A stretch of 64,000 bases of DNA from Mycobacterium paraterrae. GTDB lineage: Bacteria; Actinomycetota; Actinomycetes; Mycobacteriales; Mycobacteriaceae. The translations under genes were made by a program, and so were the position numbers. The notes under the pieces are model-generated. The model ran no database searches. It saw only the letters and a list, made by a program, of their open reading frames with translations, and was not told the origin of the DNA. Every line of letters starts with the position of its first letter. The first letter of the stretch is position 1. Positions 8,402 to 16,768 of the stretch are shown here, piece by piece. The DNA is taken from NCBI RefSeq assembly GCF_022430545.2, contig NZ_CP092488.2, positions 4,588,001-4,652,000 of the forward strand. The letters run 5' to 3'.

Positions 8402-8998
8402 TTAGGAACGTTGCGCGGCGTTCGCGGATTGCGCGCTACGCAGCACGATGTCGACGGCAGCGGCTATGACGTCGTCGCCGGGCAACGAGCCGTACATGAT
8501 GGACGGACACGCGACGACGCCGGTGAGCATCGATACCGCCGCTTCGAGTTCGGCGCCGTCGAGCAGTGCGGCCAGCATCGCCCGCAATGGGCCCTGTCCT
8601 GAACTATTGATCGCGTCGCGGATCTCCCGCATCTCCTCAACCGAGGCCCACTGGGCCATACCGGTCAGAATGCGGTCCAGACGCATCTCGGTGATGCCGC
8701 CCCGAAAGGCCGTGAGCTCGCCGATCAGGTCGCTGCGAAGGTCGCCGGTTTGTTCGTGATGCGGCAACTCGCCGAGACCGTCGAGCGCGAGCGCAATCAA
8801 CTCGACCCGGGACGGCCAGTGGGTGTACAGCGTGGTTTTGGAGTAGCCGGCCAACTCGGCCACCCGCGCGTGGGTGACCGCGTCAGAGCCCTCGCCGGTC
8901 AGCACCTCCAGGGCAGCCCGTGCGACGTCCGCTCGGGTGCGAGCCACCCGCGCGTCTTCGCTCGCGGCGAGCGGCTTATCGCCCGTACCGGGTGCCAT
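8402..8998 (-). CDS. TetR-family regulator next to the MAA operon
   Basis: A 198-residue TetR regulator. The N-terminal DNA-binding domain shows VTHARVAELAGYSKTTLYTHWPSRVEL, the canonical helix-turn-helix ending, followed by a ligand-binding helical domain. It is divergent from the HAD-mysA-mysC-mysD-dioxygenase operon across a 198-base AT-richer gap that contains an imperfect inverted repeat (9093-9119). Local repression of that operon is the simplest reading. The inducing ligand is unknown. ATG 8998 is the family-like start. Confidence 0.88.
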   Translation of the reverse strand: MAPGTGDKPLAASEDARVARTRADVARAALEVLTGEGSDAVTHARVAELAGYSKTTLYTHWPSRVELIALALDGLGELPHHEQTGDLRSDLIGELTAFRGGITEMRLDRILTGMAQWASVEEMREIRDAINSSGQGPLRAMLAALLDGAELEAAVSMLTGVVACPSIMYGSLPGDDVIAAAVDIVLRSAQSANAAQRS

Positions 8999-9092
8999 CA
9001 GAGCACTCCACCTTTGCGCTGGCCGTATTGAAGTTGAACCGCCTCAGAGAAATTAGCCGATGAAGACCTGATTCGGTAATGAATGATCTAGT

Positions 9093-9119
9093 CACTATTG
9101 GACGTTTAGACCATTAGTG
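9093..9119. promoter_or_regulatory. candidate TetR operator (inverted repeat)
   Basis: The arms CACTATTGG (9093-9101) and CCATTAGTG (9111-9119) are complementary at 8 of 9 positions around a 9-base spacer. The site is about 78 bases before the HAD gene and 95 bases before the divergent TetR gene, so it could control both. The binding protein is inferred from position. Confidence 0.5.
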
Positions 9120-9196
9120 TACTGGGAAACGGGTACCGTACGAGTTGGTCAGATAGCCGGCTCGGCCTGCCTACCCGTCCCAGCAGAAAGAAGCCC

Positions 9197-9859
9197 ATGC
9201 CCGCCATCCTGTTTGGTTCCATCAGCACCCTCGTCGACACCTCGGAACTGCAGCGTCGAGCCTTCAACGAGGCGTTCGAGGCTCACGGCCTTGATTGGCA
9301 CTGGTCGCAGCCGGACTACGTCGCCATGCTCGACTCCAACGGCGGCGCACAACGTATCGCCGACTACGCCGAAGCGCGCGGCGAAGAGGTCGACGCCGAT
9401 GCGGTGCACGCCACCAAGTCACAGATCTTCCAAGAATTGCTGTCAAGCGCCGGGCTCAAGACGCGCCCCGGCGTCATCGAGACGGTCAACGAGGCCAAGC
9501 GTCGCGACGTCAAACTCGGCTTCGTCACCACGACGACTCCAGAGAACGTCTCTGCGTTGCTGGCGACGTTGAGTCCTGAACTCGGCGCCGACGCCTTCGA
9601 CCTGATCGTCGACCGTGACGCCGTGCCTAATCCGAAACCGAACGCCGACGTGTACCGGTTCGCCCTCGAGCAGCTCGGCGAAGATGCGTCGTCGACCGTC
9701 GCCATCGAGGACAACGTCGGCGGAGTTGCCTCGGCATCCGCCGCCGGCGTGAAATGCATTGCTTTCCCCAACGAGAACACCACTGACGGAGACTTCGCCG
9801 ACGCCACCGAAACCGTCGAGACCCTCGACGCGGAACAACTGGTGGCCCTTGTCGCCTGA
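9197..9859 (+). CDS. HAD-like protein with altered nucleophile motif
   Basis: A 220-residue HAD-superfamily (CbbY/phosphoglycolate-phosphatase-like) protein, first gene of the MAA operon. Motif I, normally DxDGT, reads FGSISTL: both aspartates are replaced (Gly7, Ile9), so the covalent nucleophile is absent. The later motifs look intact: FVTTTTPE (motif II Thr), NPKPNADVY (motif III Lys) and AIEDNVGG (motif IV acid). The cap region is helical. It may be a catalytically dead or repurposed HAD, or a regulatory subunit. DDGS releases phosphate by itself, so no phosphatase is needed. A purine-rich site precedes ATG 9197; mysA begins 53 bases downstream. Confidence 0.8.
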   Translation: MPAILFGSISTLVDTSELQRRAFNEAFEAHGLDWHWSQPDYVAMLDSNGGAQRIADYAEARGEEVDADAVHATKSQIFQELLSSAGLKTRPGVIETVNEAKRRDVKLGFVTTTTPENVSALLATLSPELGADAFDLIVDRDAVPNPKPNADVYRFALEQLGEDASSTVAIEDNVGGVASASAAGVKCIAFPNENTTDGDFADATETVETLDAEQLVALVA

Positions 9860-9912
9860 TCGCCCGTCGCATTGTCGAGTTCGAAAAAACCCTAAGCAGC
9901 AAGGACTTAGTC

Positions 9913-11139
9913 ATGAGTGATTTACAAGCGCGTGTCATCAACCGCCCCAGGGCGTTTCACGTCGAAGGCTACGAAAAAATCGAGTACGACCTGATCTACG
10001 TCGACGGCGTATTCGGCGCGGAAAGCACGGAATTGGCCGACACCTACCGGGCATACGGTCGCGTGTTGATGGTGGTCGACGAGGTCGTCTACCGGTTGTA
10101 CGGCGACCAGATTCGTTCGTACTTCGACCGGCACGATATTGATCTGACTGCGCTGCCAGTGCACATCCGTGAGACCGCGAAGTCGCTGGAAACCTTCGAA
10201 AGCATCGTCGAGCGTTTCAACGAATTCGGCCTGGTCCGCACCGAGCCGGTCCTCGTGGTGGGAGGCGGCTTGATCACCGACGTGGCGGGATTCGCCTGCG
10301 CAAGCTACCGGCGCAACACCCCATACATCAGAATTCCGACGACACTGATCGGACTCATCGACGCCAGCGTGTCGATCAAAGTCGCGGTGAACCATGGAAA
10401 ACACAAGAACCGGCTCGGCGCCTACCACGCCTCGCAGAAAGTGCTGCTTGACTTCTCGTTCCTGAAAACGTTGCCAGAAGATCAAGTTCGCAACGGAATG
10501 GCCGAGCTGATCAAGATCTCCGTCGTCGGCAACACCGAGATTTTCGAACTGCTCGAAGAACACGGCGTCGACCTGCTGCACACCAGGTTCGGCCACCTGA
10601 ACGGCACGCCCGAATTACGTGCTGTCGGAGAACGTCTGACCCATCAGGCAATCGCGACCATGCTCGAACTCGAGGCGCCCAACCTGCACGAGATCGACCT
10701 CGACCGGGTGATCGCCTTCGGACACACGTGGAGCCCGACCCTGGAACTCACCCCACCCGACCCGTTCTTTCATGGACATGCCATCAACATCGACATGGCG
10801 TTGTCGACGACCCTGGCCGAGCAGCGCGGTCACGTGTCGGTCGACGATCGAGACCGGGTTTTGGGATTGATGAGCGACCTCGGTCTGGCGCTGGACAGCG
10901 AATACCTGACGCCGGAACTGCTCAGCGACGCAACGGCCGCCATCCTCAAGACGAGGGACGGCACGCTGCGGGCAGCGGTGCCGGCACCGATCGGGCACTG
11001 CCTTTTCCTCAACGACGTCACGGTCGACGAACTCGCCGACACGTTGGTGTTGCACCGGAAACTGTGCGAAGACTATCCGCGTGGCGGTGACGGGATCGAC
11101 ATGTTCACCTCCACGACCTACGGCGGTCCTCGTGAGTGA
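9913..11139 (+). CDS. mysA: desmethyl-4-deoxygadusol synthase (MysA), sedoheptulose-7-phosphate cyclase
   Basis: A 408-residue sugar-phosphate cyclase of the dehydroquinate-synthase superfamily. It converts sedoheptulose 7-phosphate to the C7 cyclitol core of mycosporine-like amino acids using NAD and a divalent metal. Visible features: NAD-binding VVGGGLITDVAGF (about 115-127), RNGMAELIKIS (193-203, metal-ligand Glu198), FGHTWSPTLEL (269-279, His271) and FHGHAINIDMA (His287/His289). The N-terminal FHVEGYEKIEYDL and C-terminal CEDYPRGG segments closely resemble cyanobacterial DDGS as I remember it, favouring DDGS over the 2-epi-5-epi-valiolone synthases. ATG 9913 has an AAGGA site. It overlaps mysC by 8 bases. 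Confidence 0.9.
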   Translation: MSDLQARVINRPRAFHVEGYEKIEYDLIYVDGVFGAESTELADTYRAYGRVLMVVDEVVYRLYGDQIRSYFDRHDIDLTALPVHIRETAKSLETFESIVERFNEFGLVRTEPVLVVGGGLITDVAGFACASYRRNTPYIRIPTTLIGLIDASVSIKVAVNHGKHKNRLGAYHASQKVLLDFSFLKTLPEDQVRNGMAELIKISVVGNTEIFELLEEHGVDLLHTRFGHLNGTPELRAVGERLTHQAIATMLELEAPNLHEIDLDRVIAFGHTWSPTLELTPPDPFFHGHAINIDMALSTTLAEQRGHVSVDDRDRVLGLMSDLGLALDSEYLTPELLSDATAAILKTRDGTLRAAVPAPIGHCLFLNDVTVDELADTLVLHRKLCEDYPRGGDGIDMFTSTTYGGPRE

Positions 11140-12511
11140 CGTTGTGCCGCTGCGACATCCGCCGAACAAGTCGCCGTCGGCCGGGGACGGCGGTCACCGG
11201 TCGTCGGCGCGGCGGTTCGGCGTGATCCGAACGCTGGCGACACTGGCCGGGCTGATGGTGACGCTGCCGATCGACGCACTGGTGGTGGCCGTCGCGCTGG
11301 CCCGGCGCGCGCGGCCGCCCGCGGCGGCGCCGAGCACCACATACCCCCAGACGGTCATGATCACCGGCGGCAAGATGACCAAGGCGCTGCAGCTCGCCCG
11401 GTCCTTCCACTGCGCCGGTCATCGAGTGATCCTGGTCGAGTCCGAGAAGTACCGGTTCACCGGGCACCGGTTCTCCCGGGCGGTCGACGCGTTCTACTCC
11501 GTCCCCGAGCCAACCGCGCCGGGCTACGAGCGTGCGCTGTTCGAGATCGCCCGCTACGAAGCGGTCGACACCGTCGTTCCGGTGTCCAGTCCGGCGTCCA
11601 GCGTCCAGGACGCGAAAGCTCGCTACCTGCTGGACGAAATCTGCGAAGTGGTACATGCATCCGAAGACGTCGTCCGCATGCTGGACGACAAAGCAGACTT
11701 CTCGAAAGTTGCTGTCGCGCAGGGCCTACGCGTGCCGGACTGGAAGCGGGTCACCGACCCCAAGCAAGTTCGCGACTTCGACTTCCCCGCCGGGCGCGAC
11801 TACGTGCTCAAGCGGATCGCCTACAACCCCGTCGGTCGGCTCGAACTGCCCCGATTATCGGCGCGAACGCCGCAGCGCAACGCCGCGCTGGCGCAGTGGC
11901 TGTCCATCTCCGAGGACGACCCGTGGATCATGCAGGAATTCATCGAAGGCCGCGAATACTGCACGCATGGCACCGCAGTCGACGGACGCCTCCAGGTGTA
12001 CGGTTGCTGTGAGTCGTCGGCCTCCCAACTCAACTACGCGATGGTTGACAAGCCCGAGATTCGTTCGTGGGTAGAATCTTTCGTCACCGGCCTCGGTGTC
12101 ACCGGCCAGTTCTCCTTCGACTTCATCGAGGCCGCCGACGGTCAGGTATACGCCATCGAGTGCAACCCGCGCACCCACACGGCGGTCACCATGTTCTACA
12201 ACCACCCGCAGCTGGCGTCGGCCTATCTAGAGCCGGACGGCCCCGTCATTACGCCCATGCCGGATGCGCGGCCCACGTATTGGATCTACCACGAGGTGTG
12301 GCGCCTGCTGACACAGCGGGATCGGCGCGCGCGGCTGAGGAGCATCGTTCACGGCAAAGATGCGATTTTCGCCGCGTGGGATCCGTTGCCGTACTTTATG
12401 GTTCACCACCTTCAAATCCCTGCGCTACTGATCGACAATCTGCGTCGTCGGCGGAGCTGGGTCAAGATCGACTTCAACATCGGCAAGTTGGTCGAGCAAG
12501 GGGGCGACTGA
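11132..12511 (+). CDS. mysC: ATP-grasp mycosporine-glycine synthase (MysC)
   Basis: A 459-residue ATP-grasp ligase. In MAA synthesis MysC attaches glycine to 4-deoxygadusol to give mycosporine-glycine. An N-terminal hydrophobic helix (about residues 37-58, LATLAGLMVTLPIDALVV) is also typical of cyanobacterial MysC. Diagnostic segments: GGKMTKALQLARSFH (about 76-90), PWIMQEFIEGREYCTHG (264-280), YAIECNPRTHTAVTMFYNHP (from about 340, metal ligands Glu343/Asn345) and the C-terminal WVKIDFNIGKLVEQGGD. GTG 11132 (VSDVVPLRHP) is chosen because it overlaps the mysA stop and gives the family length. Its own stop abuts the mysD ATG. Confidence 0.93.
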   Translation: MSDVVPLRHPPNKSPSAGDGGHRSSARRFGVIRTLATLAGLMVTLPIDALVVAVALARRARPPAAAPSTTYPQTVMITGGKMTKALQLARSFHCAGHRVILVESEKYRFTGHRFSRAVDAFYSVPEPTAPGYERALFEIARYEAVDTVVPVSSPASSVQDAKARYLLDEICEVVHASEDVVRMLDDKADFSKVAVAQGLRVPDWKRVTDPKQVRDFDFPAGRDYVLKRIAYNPVGRLELPRLSARTPQRNAALAQWLSISEDDPWIMQEFIEGREYCTHGTAVDGRLQVYGCCESSASQLNYAMVDKPEIRSWVESFVTGLGVTGQFSFDFIEAADGQVYAIECNPRTHTAVTMFYNHPQLASAYLEPDGPVITPMPDARPTYWIYHEVWRLLTQRDRRARLRSIVHGKDAIFAAWDPLPYFMVHHLQIPALLIDNLRRRRSWVKIDFNIGKLVEQGGD

Positions 12512-13576
12512 ATGCCGGCCCCTGCCAGGCCGTTACGCATCCTGCACCTCATCGGCTCCGCGTTTGACGACTTCCACGCCGATCTATCCCGCCTATACGC
12601 TGGTGCATGCCTGAACGCCGTCGCTGAATCAGTGGATTACGTAGCCCTGATCGCGTACGTCTCACCCGACGGATCATGGCGCTTCCCAGCCGAACTGAGC
12701 AACGAGGCAATCCAGCGAGCTCCGGCCGTCAGCCTTGCGGACGCCGTTGGCCATATCCGCGCGCTCGGAGTAGACGTGATGGTCCCGCAGATGTTCTGCC
12801 GACCCGGCATGACGACTTATCGGGCGCTGTTCGACGAACTCGGCATTCCCTACCTCGGCAACTCGGCCGAGGTGATGGCCACGGCCGCCGACAAGGTCGC
12901 CACCCGCAGGGCGGTTGCCCGCGCGGGCGTCGCGATCCCCGACGCCGAAGTGCTGCGAGCCGGCGACCGGCCGACACTGACGTTTCCGGTGGTGGTAAAG
13001 CCCGTCGACGCCGACAACTCGGTTGCGGTGTCTCTGGTGCGCAGCTTCGAGGAATACGGCCCCGCCGCCGCGTCGGCGCTCGCCCACAGCGATACCGTCC
13101 TCGTCGAGGCCTACGTCGAACTTGGCCGAGAAGTGCGGTGCGGCATCGTCGTTCGCGACGGCGAACTGATCTGCCTGCCGCTCGAAGAATATGCCGTGGA
13201 CCCCGACGCCAAACCGATCAGATTGTCATCGGACAAACTGGCCCGTACCGACAGCGACGAGCTGTATCTGGTCGCCAAAGACCCGACACGAGCATGGATC
13301 GTCACCGACGATGACGTCCTCACCGAACGGGTCTGGGACCTCGCGCGTCGCTGCCATCGCGCCCTGGGCTGCCGGCACTACAGCCTGTTCGACTTCCGCG
13401 TCGACCCAGACGGGCGGCCGTGGTTTCTTGAAGCCGGACTGTATTGCTCCTACGCGCCCAACAGCGTGATCGCCGTAATGGCCGCGGCGGTCGGCATCGA
13501 CGTTCGCCGATTGTTCGACATCGGTTTAGCGGAGCTGCAACGCGAGGGGCTGCCGTGCTTGGCGTCGCAGCGCTGA
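12512..13576 (+). CDS. mysD: D-Ala-D-Ala ligase-like MAA ligase (MysD)
   Basis: A 354-residue ATP-grasp enzyme of the D-alanine-D-alanine ligase fold. MysD adds a second amino acid (serine, threonine or another) to mycosporine-glycine, giving shinorine- or porphyra-type MAAs. Family segments: LRILHLIGSAFDDFHADLSR, DVMVPQMFCRPGMTTYRALF, GNSAEVMATAADK, ELGREVRCGIVVRDGELI, PLEEYAVDPDAKPIR, and RHYSLFDFRVD then WFLEAGLYCSYAPNSVI (Glu307). These match cyanobacterial MysD rather than Ddl, which lacks the YAVDP/KPIR segment. ATG 12512 directly follows the mysC TGA, with AAGGGGG upstream. The 3' end overlaps the dioxygenase by 22 bases. Confidence 0.92.
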   Translation: MPAPARPLRILHLIGSAFDDFHADLSRLYAGACLNAVAESVDYVALIAYVSPDGSWRFPAELSNEAIQRAPAVSLADAVGHIRALGVDVMVPQMFCRPGMTTYRALFDELGIPYLGNSAEVMATAADKVATRRAVARAGVAIPDAEVLRAGDRPTLTFPVVVKPVDADNSVAVSLVRSFEEYGPAAASALAHSDTVLVEAYVELGREVRCGIVVRDGELICLPLEEYAVDPDAKPIRLSSDKLARTDSDELYLVAKDPTRAWIVTDDDVLTERVWDLARRCHRALGCRHYSLFDFRVDPDGRPWFLEAGLYCSYAPNSVIAVMAAAVGIDVRRLFDIGLAELQREGLPCLASQR

Positions 13577-14334
13577 CCCCGGTCGGTGCCCGCCTGACCG
13601 GCATTCGGGTCGACACCCTCGACGAGGGCGCGGTCGCGACGGTCCGGCGGGTGCTCAGCGAGCACGGCGTCATCGTGCTGCCCGGTCAGCACGTCGACGA
13701 CAACAGCTTCCTGCGCTTCCTTCGCAGCTTTGGACCGATGATGTTCACGGTCGGTGAGACTCCGGTGCCGGGATACGGCGACCTCAACCTCGTGAGCAAC
13801 GTCGGCAGGACGAGGCCGCCGCGCTCGACGTTCCACACCGACACCAGCTATGTGCGCACCCCGCCGGCCTACACCGCGTTGCGGGCCGCCGTGGTGCCCA
13901 AGCGGGGCGGCCAGACGCTGTTCAGCAATCAGTACGCGGCGTACGAGTCGTTGCCACCGCGGGTACGTCAGCAGCTGGATGGCCGCAGCATCACCCATGT
14001 GGTGACGGGCCTGAGGCTCTGCCCCGGCGAAGAGACGTCGGCCGCTCATCCCATCTTTCGGGTCCATCCGATCTCTGGCCGCACATACCTCTACATCTCC
14101 ACCCCGACGCGGTGTGCCGAGGTGAGCGGCATGTCGGCGCGGCGCGCAGCCGACGTCGTCGCATACCTGTTCTCACACTCGACCCGTGACGACAACGTCT
14201 ACCGGCACTCGTGGGCCGCTGGCGACGTCGTCATGTGGGACAACCGGTGCGTGCTGCATCGAGCCGACCACACCGGCGTCGTCGGGGACCGGGTGATGCA
14301 CCGCGGCATGGTCGCCGACGACTTCCGGGAATGA
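13555..14334 (+). CDS. TauD/TfdA-family Fe(II)/2-oxoglutarate dioxygenase, possible MAA-tailoring enzyme
   Basis: A 259-residue non-heme iron oxygenase. The facial triad is visible: His94 and Asp96 in FHTDTSY and His235 in DNRCVLHRADH. A 2-oxoglutarate-binding Arg is in VMHRG (Arg250) or just before it. GTG 13555 lies inside mysD and is preceded by GAGGGG, so the gene is translationally coupled to mysD. In cyanobacteria the 2OG oxygenase MysH converts shinorine- or porphyra-type MAAs into palythines. This gene could do an equivalent step, but its sequence is generic TauD and I cannot claim orthology to MysH. An alternative is oxidation of the amino acid side chain. Confidence 0.82.
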   Translation: MLGVAALTPVGARLTGIRVDTLDEGAVATVRRVLSEHGVIVLPGQHVDDNSFLRFLRSFGPMMFTVGETPVPGYGDLNLVSNVGRTRPPRSTFHTDTSYVRTPPAYTALRAAVVPKRGGQTLFSNQYAAYESLPPRVRQQLDGRSITHVVTGLRLCPGEETSAAHPIFRVHPISGRTYLYISTPTRCAEVSGMSARRAADVVAYLFSHSTRDDNVYRHSWAAGDVVMWDNRCVLHRADHTGVVGDRVMHRGMVADDFRE

Positions 14335-14383
14335 ATTGGACCTAGTCCAGGTTGAGCGCATCAGGCTTAACTTTGGAGGAATG

Positions 14384-16717
14384 ATGGCTGAAGCCAAATC
14401 AGTGCCGGTGCTGTTCGTCAGCGACCCGGTGGTTCTACCCGGCATGGTCGTGCCGATCGCGTTGGACGACGCCGCTCGCGCCGCCGTGGACGCCGCCCGT
14501 GCCACCGAATCAGGCACGCTGCTGATCGCACCCCGACTCGAGGACCGCTACCCGTCCTACGGCGTGCTCGCGACGATCGTCCAGGTCGGCCGCATCCCGG
14601 GTGGCGGTACCGCCGCGGTGGTCCGCGGTGAGCGTCGCGCTCACATCGGCGCCGGCGCCAGCGGCCCGGGGGCAGCGCTGTGGGTCGAGGTGACCGAGGT
14701 CACCGACCCCGATCCCACCGACGAAACCCGTGCGCTGGCAAGCGAATACAAGAAGCTGTTGTTGGCAATGCTGCAACGCCGCGAGGCGTGGGAGCTCGTC
14801 GACGTGGTGAACAAGCTGACCGATCCGTCAGCGCTGGCCGACATGGCCGGCTATGCCTCGTACCTGACCGACGTCCAGAAGCGTCAGCTGCTCGAGACCG
14901 AGAACGTCAGCGAACGGCTGCGGGCGCTGATCGACTGGACCGGCGACCACCTGGCGGAAGTCGAGGTCAACGACAAGATCTCCCAGGACGTCCGCGAGGG
15001 CATGGAAAAGCAGCAGAAGGAGTTCCTGCTGCGCCAGCAACTCAATGCGATCCGTAAGGAACTCGGTGAGGGCGAGCCGGAAGGGTCCGACGACTACCGG
15101 GCCCGCGTCGAGGCCGCGGACCTGCCGGACAAAGTGCGGGAGGCCGCGCTGCGCGAGGTCGGCAAGCTGGAACGCTCCAGCGACCAGAGCCCGGAAGGCG
15201 GCTGGATCCGCACCTGGCTGGATACCGTGCTCGACCTGCCGTGGAACACCCGCACCGAGGACTCCACCGACCTGACGGCGGCCCGCGAGATCCTCGACGC
15301 CGACCACCACGGACTCGACGACGTCAAAGACCGCATCGTTGAGTATCTGGCGGTGCGGGCCCGACGTGCCCAGCGTGGTCTGCAGGTCGTCGGCGGCCGT
15401 GGCTCGGGTGCTGTGATGGTGCTGGCCGGTCCGCCCGGGGTCGGCAAGACGTCCCTGGGCGAAAGCGTCGCCCGGGCGCTCGGTCGCAAGTTCGTCCGCG
15501 TCGCCCTGGGTGGTGTGCGCGACGAGGCCGAGATCCGCGGACACCGCCGCACCTATGTCGGCGCCCTGCCCGGTCGGATCGTCCGCGCCATCGGCGAAGC
15601 CGGGTCGATGAATCCCGTTGTGCTGCTAGATGAAATCGACAAGGTCGGTTCCGACTTCCGGGGCGACCCGGCCGCGGCGCTGTTGGAGGTCCTCGACCCG
15701 GCGCAGAACCACACCTTCCGCGACCACTACCTGGACCTGGACCTGGACCTGTCCGACGTGGTGTTCCTGGCGACCGCCAACGTGATCGAGAACATTCCGT
15801 CGGCGTTGCTGGACCGGATGGAGTTGGTTCAGATCGACGGTTACACCGAGGACGACAAGGTCGCGATCGCTCGTGACTTCCTGTTGCCCCGCCAGCGCGA
15901 CCGTGCCGGGCTGACCGATGACGAGGTCAGCGTCACCGAGGACGCGCTGCGCAAGATCGCGGCGGACTACACCCGCGAACCGGGCATGCGGCAGTTCGAA
16001 CGGCTGCTGGCCAAGGCGCTGCGCAAGGTGACGACCAAGCTGGCCGGGGTCGACGAACCGGTGACGATCGACGAACCGGACTTGGTGGACTACCTGGGCC
16101 GTCCGCGATTCACGCCGGAGTCGGCCGAACGCACCGCGGTGCCGGGTGTGGCTACCGGACTGGCGGTGACCGGGCTGGGTGGTGACGTGCTCTACATCGA
16201 GGCGGGCGCCGCTGGATCGACTCCGCCAGGCGAGTGGTCCCTCCAGCTGACCGGTCAACTGGGTGACGTGATGAAGGAATCCGCACAGATCGCGCTCTCC
16301 TACGTGCGGTCGCACGCCGACGCGCTCGGTGTCGATCCCAAGGCCCTGGATCGGCGGATCCACGTGCACGTGCCCGCGGGCGCCGTCCCGAAGGACGGTC
16401 CGTCGGCCGGCGTCACGATGGTGACCGCGCTGGTGTCGATGGCCACCGGGCGACAGGTTCGCGCAGACGTCGGGATGACCGGCGAGGTGACGCTGAACGG
16501 CCGCGTGCTGCCGATCGGCGGCGTCAAGCAGAAGCTGCTGGCCGCTCAGCGCGCGGGACTCACCACGGTGTTCATCCCGCAGCGCAATGAGCCCGACCTG
16601 GACGACGTGCCGGCCGAGGTGCTTGCAGCGCTGGACGTCAAGCCGATGACCGACGTCGCCGACATCGTCACGCAGGCGTTGGAGCCCGTGGCCGAAGCGG
16701 TGACCGCCGCAGCCTGA
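14384..16717 (+). CDS. lon: ATP-dependent protease Lon
   Basis: A 777-residue Lon protease with an N-terminal substrate domain, an AAA+ module (Walker A GPPGVGKTS from Gly349; Walker B VVLLDEIDKVG) and a C-terminal protease domain. The catalytic Ser674 is in PKDGPSAGVTMVTA and Lys717 in GGVKQKLLAA. It degrades misfolded and regulatory proteins in the cytosol. GGAGGA at 14375-14380 precedes tandem ATGs at 14381 and 14384; MAEAKSVPVLF is the better family start. M. tuberculosis lacks lon, while many environmental mycobacteria keep it. It lies only 49 bases after the MAA operon, so read-through is possible. Confidence 0.95.
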   Translation: MAEAKSVPVLFVSDPVVLPGMVVPIALDDAARAAVDAARATESGTLLIAPRLEDRYPSYGVLATIVQVGRIPGGGTAAVVRGERRAHIGAGASGPGAALWVEVTEVTDPDPTDETRALASEYKKLLLAMLQRREAWELVDVVNKLTDPSALADMAGYASYLTDVQKRQLLETENVSERLRALIDWTGDHLAEVEVNDKISQDVREGMEKQQKEFLLRQQLNAIRKELGEGEPEGSDDYRARVEAADLPDKVREAALREVGKLERSSDQSPEGGWIRTWLDTVLDLPWNTRTEDSTDLTAAREILDADHHGLDDVKDRIVEYLAVRARRAQRGLQVVGGRGSGAVMVLAGPPGVGKTSLGESVARALGRKFVRVALGGVRDEAEIRGHRRTYVGALPGRIVRAIGEAGSMNPVVLLDEIDKVGSDFRGDPAAALLEVLDPAQNHTFRDHYLDLDLDLSDVVFLATANVIENIPSALLDRMELVQIDGYTEDDKVAIARDFLLPRQRDRAGLTDDEVSVTEDALRKIAADYTREPGMRQFERLLAKALRKVTTKLAGVDEPVTIDEPDLVDYLGRPRFTPESAERTAVPGVATGLAVTGLGGDVLYIEAGAAGSTPPGEWSLQLTGQLGDVMKESAQIALSYVRSHADALGVDPKALDRRIHVHVPAGAVPKDGPSAGVTMVTALVSMATGRQVRADVGMTGEVTLNGRVLPIGGVKQKLLAAQRAGLTTVFIPQRNEPDLDDVPAEVLAALDVKPMTDVADIVTQALEPVAEAVTAAA

Positions 16718-16722
16718 CAACG

Positions 16723-16768
16723 ACCGCGCCCCCGAGCGACTAATTCAGCAGCGCTCGCGGGGCGCGGT
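16723..16768. terminator. bidirectional hairpin after lon
   Basis: The left arm ACCGCGCCCCCGAGCG (16723-16738) pairs with 16752-16768 (CGCTCG, one extra C, then GGGGCGCGGT), giving a 16-bp GC-rich stem with one bulge and a 13-base loop. It starts 6 bases after the lon stop. Its right arm is inside the last codons of the convergent gene, whose stop codon falls in the loop. There is no U-tract, as is usual in mycobacteria. Confidence 0.7.

Noticed and set aside
9913..11139. Dehydroquinate synthase (AroB) or 2-epi-5-epi-valiolone synthase
   Set aside because: The N- and C-terminal segments and the MysC/MysD partners fit DDGS; an aroB would be expected next to aroK/aroQ.
12512..13576. Ordinary D-alanine-D-alanine ligase (ddl)
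   Set aside because: It has the MysD-specific EEYAVDP/KPIR and LEAGLYCSYAPNSVI segments and sits directly after mysC.
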